DNA of 64,000 nt from Paragyromitra xinjiangensis. Taxonomy: Eukaryota > Ascomycota > Pezizomycetes > Pezizales > Discinaceae. Under the pieces are notes generated by a model. The model did not search any database, had not been told where the DNA came from, and was given only the letters and a program-made list of their open reading frames with translations. Positions 37,514 to 48,675 of the stretch are shown in pieces. The stretch spans positions 310,001 through 374,000 of the forward strand of contig JBCAMK010000006.1 in the NCBI GenBank assembly GCA_038503065.1. Direction: 5' to 3'. Both the position numbers and the translations under genes were made by a program. The stretch's first letter is position 1. Every line of letters begins with the position of its first letter.

Positions 37514-39736
37514 TTAGAGTTCGAATCTCTTTTTTAACAAAGAATCGATAATCTTTTGGTCACCCATTGCAGCTTGAACGGCAGCCCGAAAAGTGCTCTC
37601 TGAGGCGATATCAGCTCCATGTTCAAGCAGGAGTTGGACCATGTGGGGGTTCTGGCTGCTACTCGCCCAATGCAAAGCTGTTGCATTGTAGTCCATACCA
37701 TCACAAGAAGGCAGCATCATGAACCCGTTATCATTGATATCAGCGCCTCGCCTAATCAGGGTGTTGACCAAATCAACATCACCATTCCACGCTGCGATAC
37801 GTACAGGAAGATTGTTCCCGAACGTCACATTAACATATCTTTCCAAGAGATCCCGATAGATCCTATGTTTTCTGGCGATGATGGCATGCTCCAAGACCAT
37901 GGTCATTCTGGCCCCCTCCTCGATCATGAGCCACACAAGCGCCTCATTATTACTGACCATGAGCCGCTGGATGATGGTGTTTGAAACGAAAGTCCTCTCA
38001 GTAGTAGAGAGGAGAGTGGAAATGATATGCCATTGGCCTTCCTTCACCGCTACTTCAAGTGATGCCATAACATGACTGCTCGACGAATGCTCAGGTTTGT
38101 TCTGGAGTAGGTATTGGATGATTTCAATATTCCCAAACGCTGCGGCGTAATACAACGGTCCTCCGTCTACTGTGTGCTGAGAGCCGTTCTCCAGCAAATA
38201 CTGTAAGACTTGGGCACTCCCACCACTAGCTGCAAACCCCAGAGCGTTACGCGCGTGCTTATCGCCACGCCTTACGCTGTGGATGTCGGCTCCATTCTCA
38301 CAAAGCAAACGGACCGCAGCGCAATGGCCATTAAGCGCCGCCGACTGCAGCGCTGTTCCTACACGTTCAACATCAAAGGCTGTACCAAAGGAGTCGATAT
38401 CTACTCTCGAGTCGAGCACGAACTGGATAATCTGTTCGTTGCCCCCATAGCCAACAGCTTGGATCGTCGTCCGGTGAACATCGGCTCGAGTTGTGATCCG
38501 CGCTCCCTTCTTCAATAGCAGCTTAAAGACCTCCAGATCCCCATTGTTGGCCGCACATTCAAGCGGGCCATCACGATTGGTTTGATGATAATTGACATCA
38601 GCGCCACGCTCAATGAGAAGCTCAATTAAATCCCGATTCCCCCCGTTCACTGCTGCAGAAAGTGCCGCAGCAGGGCCGCTCCAGGAATGGAAATCCGGGT
38701 TCGCTCCTGAACCCAACAACAGCTTTGCGGTCGAAACATGCCCGTGTGCGCATGCACTTTCCAAAGGTGTTATCGCTTTCTTCTGGTGCAAGAGATAGGT
38801 GTTGCATTCTGCACCGTTTTTGAGTAGAAATTCGACGACTTCCTCGTGCCCGTTTCCTGACGCCGCAGCCAGGCATGTGCCTATGTCTTGCATAACTGGA
38901 AGGTCACCATTAACATCGGCACCTTTGGTTACGAGTTGTTGGACTAACTCAAAGTTTCCTAGCTTCGATGCGTGCCACAGGGCTTCATCCAATTCAGTTT
39001 CATAGGCCGGTTTCTGCCCAAGAAGTAGGGACGTTGTAGCTGTATGTCCACCAGTAACAGCTTCGAGAAGTGGTGTTTGACGCAGCTTGAAGGGCCGATT
39101 AACTCCTCGGCTTGCGTTCCTCAGTGATAAGAGCAGATCGCGGGCGTGCCGATACTGTTGGGTGTTGACCAATTTATGAAACCAGTCATGCTCGTTGAGT
39201 ATCTGCAAAGCACCTGCTGTTAGGAGCAACGCAACCACCTTTTCTAGTCCCTTTGAGCATGCTACCCGTAACGGAAGACCGTTGTCAAAATTCGCATCTG
39301 CCTTTGCTTCGAGCAGTTGATGCACGACCCTTTCGTTTCCTAATGATATCGCTTCGCATAAGGCAGTTGGTGAGGCCATGTGGATCGCATCTCCATATTC
39401 CACGAGCAGTTCTGAGTTGGCCGGACGCCCATCCATAACTGCTTTTTTTAATGCTCGTGTAAACCATGCATGATTGTCAAGGTTGACATCTGCCCCATTC
39501 TCAAGAAGCATTGAAATTATATTGGTATCTTGTTTAGAAACTGCTAGAAGCAACGCTGAGCTGAATTTTTCATTCAGCGCCATATTTCCCTCAAGAAGCG
39601 TCTTTGCAATATCGGTGCGGCTGTCTGAGAGCATCGTTGTGATCCAGTCTCCGGGGTGTACATTGACATCGGCTCCGGCACTCAGGAGGCGGCGAACCTC
39701 GGTTGCGTCTCCTCTATAAACTGCGTCTATGAGCAA
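37514..39736 (-). CDS. large ankyrin-repeat protein
   Basis: An open frame of about 740 codons made almost wholly of degenerate ankyrin repeats of about 33 residues (LLSAGADVN, LLLTAGALQ, LLIERGADVN, LLENGSQH, LIRRGADIN, LLLEHGADIA). The role is protein-protein interaction; partner and pathway are unknown. Unlike the plus-strand NLR array, these repeats are strongly diverged from one another, which points to an older array. No ATG starts the frame at 39736. An acceptor (CTTCTAG) lies just upstream at about 39740, so at least one 5' exon is missing from this model; candidates lie between 39740 and 40030 (for example MRDFAVEKLK near 40015). The frame ends in TAA at 37514, 19 bp before a further in-frame coding stretch. 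It could be one gene with the tail if the stop lies in an intron, or a gene newly split by a stop. Confidence 0.82.
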   Translation of the reverse strand: MLIDAVYRGDATEVRRLLSAGADVNVHPGDWITTMLSDSRTDIAKTLLEGNMALNEKFSSALLLAVSKQDTNIISMLLENGADVNLDNHAWFTRALKKAVMDGRPANSELLVEYGDAIHMASPTALCEAISLGNERVVHQLLEAKADANFDNGLPLRVACSKGLEKVVALLLTAGALQILNEHDWFHKLVNTQQYRHARDLLLSLRNASRGVNRPFKLRQTPLLEAVTGGHTATTSLLLGQKPAYETELDEALWHASKLGNFELVQQLVTKGADVNGDLPVMQDIGTCLAAASGNGHEEVVEFLLKNGAECNTYLLHQKKAITPLESACAHGHVSTAKLLLGSGANPDFHSWSGPAAALSAAVNGGNRDLIELLIERGADVNYHQTNRDGPLECAANNGDLEVFKLLLKKGARITTRADVHRTTIQAVGYGGNEQIIQFVLDSRVDIDSFGTAFDVERVGTALQSAALNGHCAAVRLLCENGADIHSVRRGDKHARNALGFAASGGSAQVLQYLLENGSQHTVDGGPLYYAAAFGNIEIIQYLLQNKPEHSSSSHVMASLEVAVKEGQWHIISTLLSTTERTFVSNTIIQRLMVSNNEALVWLMIEEGARMTMVLEHAIIARKHRIYRDLLERYVNVTFGNNLPVRIAAWNGDVDLVNTLIRRGADINDNGFMMLPSCDGMDYNATALHWASSSQNPHMVQLLLEHGADIASESTFRAAVQAAMGDQKIIDSLLKKRFEL

Positions 39737-40888
39737 TCTAGAAGCCGTTTGTGTGGGGGTTACAAGAGGCTAGAGAAACATCCATTAGCACAGATTTAGC
39801 TGCATCGATTAGGGAAAAGCGGTAGTCATTACCATCTCCATTTTGAAGCAATCTACCAATCGAGTAGGGTATACTTCGACCACGGGATTGGTGATTGATA
39901 GTGATCGATATGGGGACCTCTTTACCTGACGTAACAGAACTTCTGCGGTATTTATACCAGCTTCTGCCGACACATGAGTTCGGTTTGAGTTTTTCTACTG
40001 CGAAATCTCGCATGGCTACAAAACTTCGCACCGCCAACGGTCGAATTGGTCGTCATAGCCCATAGGGTTGGATACGTAAATGAATTACTACTGCTACTAC
40101 TACTAACGGTCGAATTGGCGCCTTTGCGCGTGTGCACTCAGCCGTGAAGCTGCAATTGGGGGCGGAGCCATCGTGCAACCCCAGGGAAACCGGGGCATCT
40201 CGATTAGCTCAGGGACTTCTGTTCGCTTGCTCTGGGTGTAGTGACCCAATCTCGCATTTACGGGTACAGAATTGAGACTAGTGTACGCTATCTACCCCTC
40301 CGCCACGAGCTCGAGGGGCTAACAAAAGATTAGGACTGTAAAATATACGTTTCTTTTGACCGAGGCTTTAGTTATCATGAATGCGCTGTACTTTATGCCT
40401 TGCATAGACGCCTTCACGGTCCACCCGGACACCCCCCTCACCCGGACAGCTAACGGGAATTGGAAATCTAGCGTTGCAACCGGTTTCCTTGCTGCTCAAG
40501 CAGGAATTCTCAACCAAATATTAACCAATCATCATCTGTCCAGGTGGGGGGGGGTGTGTCTGGGTGGACCGTGGAGGCGTCTATGTGCTTCAACAAAACA
40601 TCTGATATCACCAGATTTGTGATTTGCTACGTGATCTGAGTTGACCACTCAAAGGCCAGCTCTCCATGACGCGAGTAAATCGGAGCATGGTTCGGGTCAA
40701 CTTTAGCCGACTGCGGGGTAGTAACACTACCTATCGCAGTTTCAAACATATCATAATTTCAGCTGTGGCTTTCTCCCAGGGTAAAAACTACCTTATTTCT
40801 CTCCGTTAAGGCTGCCAAGATAGTGCGAAGCATTTTTCCGTGATCCTGGAATTCTTTCCACTGGCTTACATGTCTCACCAGGCATCAC

Positions 40889-40951
40889 CTAGTCTTGTAC
40901 CCAGCCCCATACACGTAGCAAGCTGTGCGGTGGGGCTGGGCATGAGACTAG
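40889..40951. repeat. hairpin with 21-bp arms
   Basis: CTAGTCTTGTACCCAGCCCCA (arm at 40889-40909) pairs with the arm at 40931-40951 with two mismatches and a 21-nt loop. Its role is unknown. Confidence 0.6.
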
Positions 40952-41553
40952 ACATCGCCTGACTATGGAGATCGTTGGAATATTTGTTGTGCTGCGCTGT
41001 CTGGTTGTGTTATTGAGACCCTAAGCACCGCCCAGTAGCTAGTTTCGAGACATCAACGCATGGTGAGCGAATGCTTAAGTCTAGACCAATAAGTTGCCAT
41101 CCAGTAAGCGATGAATAGGAGGAGCAAGACACCATGCAAAAGTGGGTTGGAAACGTGCTTGGGGGTGTCATTTAGTGATGCTACGCTTGATCCGCTTGCG
41201 ATCCAAATAGATATCTGCACTTTACTTTCCTCAAGCTTTTTAGGGTGAAATGACGGAAGTGAGGCCTGCAGGGTGGATGATATAATTCTAGTGACTTTGA
41301 GAGTCTTAGTAACCCGAGGGCGTACTTCTGTAGCTGTACTTCTTTGTATAATTTAGCACGGGCGGCTACCACATGCGGCTTGCAGGGCACATGCTGCCGG
41401 AACGTCACCTCATGAGGGTTCTACTAGTTCTCCCCCAGCCTGCCTTGCATCGTAGCTGCTCAGGTACACGTTTTTTAGAATGGGAAAATGATCCGACTCA
41501 GAGCGAGGAATTTTCTGCGGAGAGTTAGCCGATTATATAGTGGCATATATGCG

Positions 41554-41570
41554 ACCCTAACCCTAGGGTT
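41554..41570. repeat. interstitial telomere-like word with head-to-head junction
   Basis: ACCCTAACCCTAGGGTT: CCCTAA units followed directly by an inverted half unit, a small head-to-head arrangement. Confidence 0.8.
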
Positions 41571-44030
41571 CTTTGATAAGTTAGTATGAAATGTACCACC
41601 ATCTTTCATTCCGGCGATAGTAATGCCGTGGACCGCAGTAGCCATGGGAGACGATAAGTCTAATACAGCCGCGCCATGCAGCCAAATCATCCACTAGTAA
41701 GGAGATAGAGTCAAGTTGCCACAGTGAAATCCGATTGCATGTGTGAAGGATCGTTTATTTCTACCCGAACAACTAATATTAGCAAAATTAACATGAAAAA
41801 CGCCTTAGTATAATAGGAAGATTCATGTGAATGGGGGTCGATAGGACGCAGAGGGTTCGTTGCCCGTGGGATTTCCTTCCATGGGATTTCCTTCCGTGCC
41901 GAAGCGAGTAGATTTACTTTCTCCCTACTATGCGGCGAAAGTCAGGGCTAGCAGTGAGTACACTGGGGATAAGCTACAGAGAGCTGCTCCGTGCCATCAG
42001 GAATCGTGGTGAAGGCTTGCAGGTGCAGTGACTTGGTCCTGCAACAGTCTTTGCTGGCGAAAAGGATAAACACTAGCTACGCAACAACCACAATAGCAAT
42101 TTAGAGGTAGCCTATGAAAACTAGCAGCATCGACTGCGGGGAGCTATTCCTGAAGTCCGGACCCCCTGGAGCAATAGTGTTCACGCAACGTCAACTCACA
42201 GCGCCGAACATGATCCTAGTTTTTTTGTAATTGGGTGTGATTCGTGGCACGTTGCGTCAATATTTATGTAACTCCCTGTGACCATGAAAGAGAGGGTCTA
42301 GCCTATCACCAGGAAAAGACATGGATTGAGCATTGCGCTGACGACGTACTACTCTAGAGGGGGTCCTCTGTATGGGAAGCCTGTCAACTTCGTCGGCTGT
42401 TGGACTCTTTTATCGCTGTGGTACCTCGCCTTCATAAGCGAGGATATAACTTCCCACGTCCGATACCTGAAAGCGCATTTAGCGATTTACCCAGATTTCG
42501 TGAAGGCCGATTCAGAATAACCTACCGCGATATTTGTCGAGTAGCCCTACGGGGTATCGCAAAGCGGTAGGAGAAGATATCAGTGAATAGATTACCCTAG
42601 ATGTATACAGGGATCGTTGCTTAGTCGTGCAATATGGGGAGATGAACGAAGCGTAATTATAAGACAACCCAAGAGATATTTCGTTGTAACCAATCAAGAA
42701 CGATATCAAAGTAAATAGAGAGGAGCTCTCTGGGCCCAAACTGTTCAGGCAGCAATGAGGTTGTATGTTTTGTGAATGCATGGAGTATCACTCATTGCAT
42801 GACTAAGCGCTTGCACCTGTAGAGTATGCACATGACTAGTCGAAACAGGGTTGATGTCACGGGACGTATTACGTAATGTGGCTCGGCTACAAGATGTATA
42901 AATAGCTGTGGCTTCTCTATCATCATCATCAATTCATACACTTTCTAGGATCATTGCTCTGGTTCCTTGCGTTTTACGGACCACCAGAGTCTGAGACTTC
43001 ACAGTTGATGCCCTTTGTTCCCCTAAGTAAAGCGGCCTTCGCTCTGGGAGGTTAGTATATTTTCCCGTTCGAGACCAACCTACATGGATACGCGTTTTCC
43101 AAGGAGTACATGTAATCTTTCCTTTGCATAGGGAAGGATATACAATTAATCACTGGAATATGTACATATATGCAGCAGTGCGGGGAGTCACATCACACGA
43201 TTAATTGAAAAAGGGTTTTCCAGGAACATGTTTGCCTTCGCCGTGAGAGATGCATCCGAAAAGTCATTGAGGGGCCCCAGTGATTAGCAGAGATGTTTAC
43301 CGATGTAAAATCATTAATCCGGCAGAAAATCGTCTAGGGGTGTCCCAACAGGTATATACTATGTTGGCTACTCTAATACGGATAAGAGCCTGCTGATGGG
43401 ATGCATTTTACACGTAAACAAATCGTGAGCGCTGTGACCACAGAGACAGATCAGCGAAGTAGGGGCAGCTTCACCCTCGAGCCCCATTCTTTGAAAACTA
43501 CAGGTTAAGTATATGATTAAGGTTTAGGGAAACCTCATGGCTTAATTTGTGATAGGTACCCGAGGGTGATGCATATTTCAACCGAGACTTGTAAAAATAG
43601 ATATCGGTAGACTGATGAATTCACGATACGTACTGCGAACCTCCGTGTCACGCCGTGCCTCTGATAAATTAATCAACAAATGAGTAATTGCCTATCACAC
43701 CTCGTCGACCAATATCAAGTGAGCGATCTTGATACTTTCGCCCAAATTAGCTGTATTTCAGCAAAATAAACTGCATACCGCAGAGTTATTTATAGTTATC
43801 AATAATTTGCAGGCCGTGGGCTGCCGATATTGAAAGACAAAGAGGTAATGCATGTATTCACATACAACCCATCGCCGTGCAAGTAACAGGGAGATTATTA
43901 GATCATCTCGAGATCCTAGCCAAAGGATATGAAAGAAGAAAAAAATCAGTGTTGCTAAGGCACTGATCCCGACTGCCTACTCCCCGCTTAGCGGATCTTA
44001 GATCAATGACAGCGCTCCCTAGGCAATTAA

Positions 44031-44124
44031 GGCCACCCTTTAGGGGAGTCGAACCCCATAGCACCACCGCTACGATGACCATAATTTACGAAGATCCATA
44101 ACAGAGTCTTGCGCTACTCGGCCA
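44031..44124 (-). other. tRNA-like sequence with A and B boxes
   Basis: The minus strand carries TGGCCGAGTAGC (44113-44124, A-box like) and GGTTCGACTCC (44045-44055, B-box like), with a T-stem GGGG/CCCC around the latter. The 57-bp gap between the boxes suggests a long variable arm or an intron. The two ends do not pair into an acceptor stem, so this looks like a tRNA pseudogene or SINE head rather than a working tRNA. Confidence 0.35.
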
Positions 44125-46195
44125 CCGCACCGGAACTGAAATATTTGATGGCAAAGCGAAATTTATGTTAGATGTTTATGCGATGGCTCATCTACTTTCA
44201 GATATCCACCAGACAGCCTTAGTCAATGGCTGATACCGTTAATCACCACACAACACCCCATCCGTTTCAGCTGCTCAACTCAATTCTTTATTCTCTTACT
44301 TGTATAGGCTCACAGCCAGTATTTCTCTTCCCTACACTCGACAGCGAGGGGTTCATCTTGTTATTGGGAATGCAATAGAAGTAACTACACCGCTGCGCTG
44401 CAGCTACGACAGCTCTCCCCAGCTTCTCAACCTTGGATACATCTAAGCTTAGAGCGTCTCGTTTATTTCTCCCGCTAACCATCTCCCAAAGTTGGCCAAA
44501 TTCGGAGCCTGGCCAAGCAACCACACGTTTTTACATCTCTATAACATTTTGGATGGCACTTCCCGGATAACCACTAGCGTTCAGTGGCACTTGAAGAGTG
44601 GGAGAACCCTTCCCTATCTCTTTGCCTTACTCTTCAAATAAGACTGCTGGCCAGGTTTGCATCAAGGCTCTTAACGCAGCAGCTTCGCGATGCCGGTCTA
44701 GACAAAGCTACGCGAGTTTTGTTGACATTTTAGCACGGCAAAGGAAAGACAACCCGGGACGTCGAAGATATTCCAGAAACTCTCGTACTGAGAGATAATC
44801 AAAAGGAATTATCTCGCCATCGTATCGTCCCACTAAATACGTCAACAGGCACCTCACTAAAGCACTTATGATCTTCCCGGCCATAACAAGGGCTAATTGC
44901 TGAAAACCGCTCGAAAACCAAAACGCGACACTCCTTAGCCACCATTAGTATAAAGCTTGAACGTATATACTACGAGGTGGTCAGTCATATTTCAATTTTC
45001 ATTTAAATCCGTCAAAGTCGGCTCCGCTTATACTCAATGATTGATAGATAGAAAGTTTTTAGATTATTCCCTATTCGCTTTCCAAGACATTCTTCATGAA
45101 TTGATCATCATCTTCTTCTTCCAAGGCTTTCAAAATTAAAGTATTGCCAATTCTCAAAACGGAACGAGATTATTTCTTGATGTGTACTCTGTCTATCTAG
45201 GAGTCCACGCGCTCCGTACGTTGTAGGGCCACCACGAACAAGTGAGTGGTTGTTAGTCTCCTCTCAACTTGCGGACACGTAGGCCGAGGTAAGAGATACC
45301 CGAGCGACAGGGAGCATTGGGAGCGGCATATTAAAAGATGCCAAGGTTACTTGCCCGAAAATAGCTAGATCTAGAGTGAATTCGCGCGACCGAAGCAAGG
45401 GGTGCGACACGCAACAACCTCAACCTTCCATTGAATCCTTGGCAGGGGCCCCGACTACCCTAGATCCCCAAATATAGTCTCTTGTTTATGGGTGGATATA
45501 TCATTGTCGAAGAACAGTTGCCTAGCCCCGATAACCCGATAGTTCCTTCCGCCAGCAGACTGTTGTTTAGTAAGTGTTGTTTTAGGAGTGCGAAGGATTG
45601 CCCAGGAACTCAAATATAGCATGGTCGGCCGTGGTTTCTAGCTCAAGGTTTCTCTCGTTCCTTGTGCGGCGGCGACCTAAATTGCCCATGGTATCCCGAT
45701 CTATGGTCAGTTGGTGTCGCTGGGATCAGATGGGCTGTACCCGAGGTTCACCACCTCGCGAGGGCCCCACCAAGAGTTGCTAAAACGGTTGAAAATAGCG
45801 GATGAACGGAAATCGGTATTATAACCCTTCGGATTTCCAGGCGAGAGAATAGCTTCCTATTGCAACATGGATGTTAGCTATGTTTGTGAGTAACGAACTT
45901 ACTGAGGCAAGAAAGAAACGAATCACCAAAATACACTAGAAGTGATTCATTCAAAGCAATCTACGGATGGCCGTATACTTGACGGGAATATTCCGAGAAC
46001 CGGAGTAAGTGAGAACGTGAGAAAATGAGTGGATATGATGGCGAAGAAAGAAGAAAGCAACTCCAACTTTGGTGTGACAAGTGTACTCGTGGCTAGACTA
46101 ATAATTCATGATAAATGATCGACTATTTCCTCATCGTCATTAGACGTTTAATACCGACTATCGAGTTATATAATGTGTCTAGATTGTATATAGCA

Positions 46196-46419
46196 AAAAA
46201 GGTCACAGTCAGGTTTTTCTGTTGACCTTAACCCAGTGCGTGAAGATTTCTCTACCCTGGGAGGGAATCGAACCTGCGTTCCCCCGGCCCCTCTGGGCGA
46301 CACAGTAGCCATTAGGCTACCATGGCTGATGATATTACCGTGCTAGAACAGGTGTTATCTCACCTTTGAAGTTTAGCGTTACTACCCGTGCCCTTCTATG
46401 GTGCACCGATAAGATTGAT
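46196..46419 (-). mobile_element. tRNA-derived SINE-like unit, copy 2
   Basis: Its core (46196-46331) is nearly identical to 35780-35915 and keeps both tRNA-like promoter boxes and the terminal T run. Relative to copy 1 it has about 41 extra bases between the tRNA-like head and the shared outer word ending at 46419. Confidence 0.65.
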
Positions 46420-46748
46420 CAGTCTATTACCCCAAAAAAAGAACTTCCAATGTGCCACCACATGGGTAGCTATAGGAAGTTTGAGGGAAGTAAGGCGGTT
46501 GATTTGGGGACGAAATCATATTAATCCATGATGACACTATCCCTATCTGAGGTAAACGTTCCGGACTATCTGGCTAGGAATTTCGTTATCGTCAATAATA
46601 TGTTCCGTCACCCTTCCGACACTACATTGACGGCCTAACACGACAATATCATCTACCTCAAGTAGCATTAAAGAGGTTGGAGTCATGGGCTTATTTTACG
46701 TTTTGCTGAAGAACTTGCAGCGAGTCCTAGGCAATAACCATATCTATC

Positions 46749-46758
46749 TAGGGTTAGG
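46749..46758. repeat. interstitial telomere-like word (TTAGGG type)
   Basis: TAGGGTTAGG, about 1.5 units. Confidence 0.7.
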
Positions 46759-46900
46759 TGACTGCCATATCAAGGACAAGCTAGTAGTCATTTAACCTCA
46801 TTCAGCGACTACTGCCATATGTCTCTCATACTTTTGCGTATCCTACAATACGCTACATGCAGTTGGCTCATCACATCAGAATTTTTCACCTTTCCCCAAT

Positions 46901-46910
46901 AACCCTAACC
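46901..46910. repeat. interstitial telomere-like word (CCCTAA type)
   Basis: AACCCTAACC, about 1.5 units, 150 bp from an oppositely oriented word. Confidence 0.7.
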
Positions 46911-47192
46911 TTCATGTGTAGGGGATAAAGCAGTCCCCACTTCCTACAATAATTGTGAGAAAACAATCCTTTGACTATTTACGCAGAGGTCGTGGAAAAC
47001 AAACTAGTAGGAATTGGAGGCCCTGTCCCCTTTCATTTATAAATTCATGGTAATAGACACGCCAGCCTAAGTATAGGGTTCGCGCGTGAAGAGGCATCGT
47101 TCCACTCCTCAGCCCTGAACAGCAAATAGCTGAAGTAACAACGTACTACCACCAAATAGATTCTCATCCTCAAGCCAAGAAGCACTAGTTAA

Positions 47193-48616
47193 GGAGAGAC
47201 GGCTCCGACAAACAAAAGATTTTCGGCCTGCAATACTCTGAAGGGTAATGCCGTAATTTTTCTCGAACGAAGCTCCGATCGCACTGCAAAGGACGATCTC
47301 TCCCAGGTCGAACCGGAGATAGAGTCGTTTTTACGAATACAGAAATTAAAGGTAGACAAAACCTTGCGTGTGATTAGCAGAAGGCTACCAATAGAAGGCG
47401 ATGAGTGCAAAGACCCCCCACGGCTGGAGCTTCGACCCATTATCGTTAACCACCCCAATAAAAGACGTGAATTCCGTAAAGAAGAGTTAACGGTTGTTAT
47501 GTAACAGCTGTTCCTGTTGATGAAGAAAAAGGACAGACAAATTACAGTGAGGATGAAGAGCAAGGAGATTGATATGGTATGTTTTGTTTATCAGTTAATC
47601 ATTCTTATTTAGTGGGGGTAACCGTGCAAAGGAGCGAATTCTAACTTTCGTTAGTAGCCTGTGGACAGACCTCTGGAAAACAATCGATAGGTTGAGGTTA
47701 GACCATGTGATGTTATCTCAAGAAGCTGAAAAACGACAAAAAGAAGTATCCGCGCGCATAACGAGCGAAATTGTCTGTGCCAAAAAAAGGGGTACCGGAT
47801 CAGGTCAACACGCGTATCGGGGAACACCAGAAAACCTATCCGTGCGCATAGAGACTGAAATTTTCTGCGCCAAAAGAGAGCTATCGGATCAGGTCAACAT
47901 GCGTATCGAGAAACACCAGAAAGAAGTATCAGTGCGCAAAGAGGCCGAAATTTCCTGCGCTAAAACAGAGTTATCAAATCAGGTCAACAAGCGAATTGAA
48001 GGTCTATGGCTAGTAGGAAATTATTTCACCACTTAACCAGCTGAAACCTCCACACCCTCCAATCAGGGAAGTTGAGGCTAGAGATTGTCAGGTCAAATAC
48101 AGGAACGAAACATTATACCTCAGGAACGGTTACACCGAAAACATGCTGAAGGGCCGCCCACACAACAACTATTCGGCCCAACCTAGAGTAATTAAAACCC
48201 GTTCAAGGGCCTCTACGAGGCATGTAGCTCCCCACCGGGGTATTTTTATCTGGCGGACAGGTATATACATAACGGGTTCGAAAGAGCCGCTACACGCAGG
48301 CATAAGCCTCGCCCGTATATTTTACGGCATGTCATGGACGAGTAAAACAAGTCTAATGCTTGGTAGCCCCAATGACCCCGGGGCCATCTTTCGGTTCCTA
48401 GAGATACTAGAACTCAATCGACCAGGACAGTACTTCATAATCGCTTCTGAAATGATAGGCTCAAAAGATGGGATTATCCTAACAAGTGTAACGGAAGGGA
48501 AAAGGTGGGCTGTTCGGCTTACGATGCCCATAAAAGATTTACGGATGGAGCTATCAATCATGTCTATCCATCCGGTTCTGCGAAGAAAAGTTCCCATATA
48601 CAATTGTGTAAACTAA
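47193..48616 (+). CDS. uncertain or partly decayed gene with coiled-coil repeats
   Basis: Three coding-like stretches lie in order. 47193-47504 is open for 103 codons (for example DDLSQVEPEIESFLRIQ) but has no ATG. 47650-48036 encodes a charged helical region (TDLWKTIDRLRLDHVMLSQEA) followed by three 30-residue units (QKEVSVR, EIFCAKRELSDQVNMRIE), probably a coiled coil. 48051-48616 is an open frame with REVEARDCQVKYRNETLYL and LELNRPGQYFIIASEM. The general plan, a coiled coil followed by a globular tail, is seen in unnamed fungal proteins. Only a 31-nt gap with splice-like ends separates the last two parts, too short for a normal intron, and repeat 1 carries a frameshift compensated in repeat 2. 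The gene may be broken. I do not recognise a function. Confidence 0.38.
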
Positions 48617-48675
48617 ACGAGAATAAAAAAACATGAGACATCTTCAATCCCTATACAACGGCCCAGCTTTGCGAC

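Larger units (their letters stand above)
39740..47192. other. gene desert
   Basis: About 7.4 kb with no supported gene beyond the probable 5' exons of the ankyrin gene before 40030. It holds a hairpin (40889-40951), a tRNA-like sequence (44031-44124), the second SINE-like unit and three telomere-like words. A 14-bp direct repeat (AACGGTCGAATTGG) occurs near 40036 and 40105. Confidence 0.55.

Noticed and set aside
37619..39005. Plus-strand frames of 60-121 codons inside the ankyrin gene
   Set aside because: Shadows of the minus-strand ankyrin repeats.
47189..47563. 124-codon minus-strand frame opposite the coiled-coil gene
   Set aside because: The plus-strand reading of the same bases looks more protein-like and continues toward the coiled-coil region; the minus frame is taken as its shadow.
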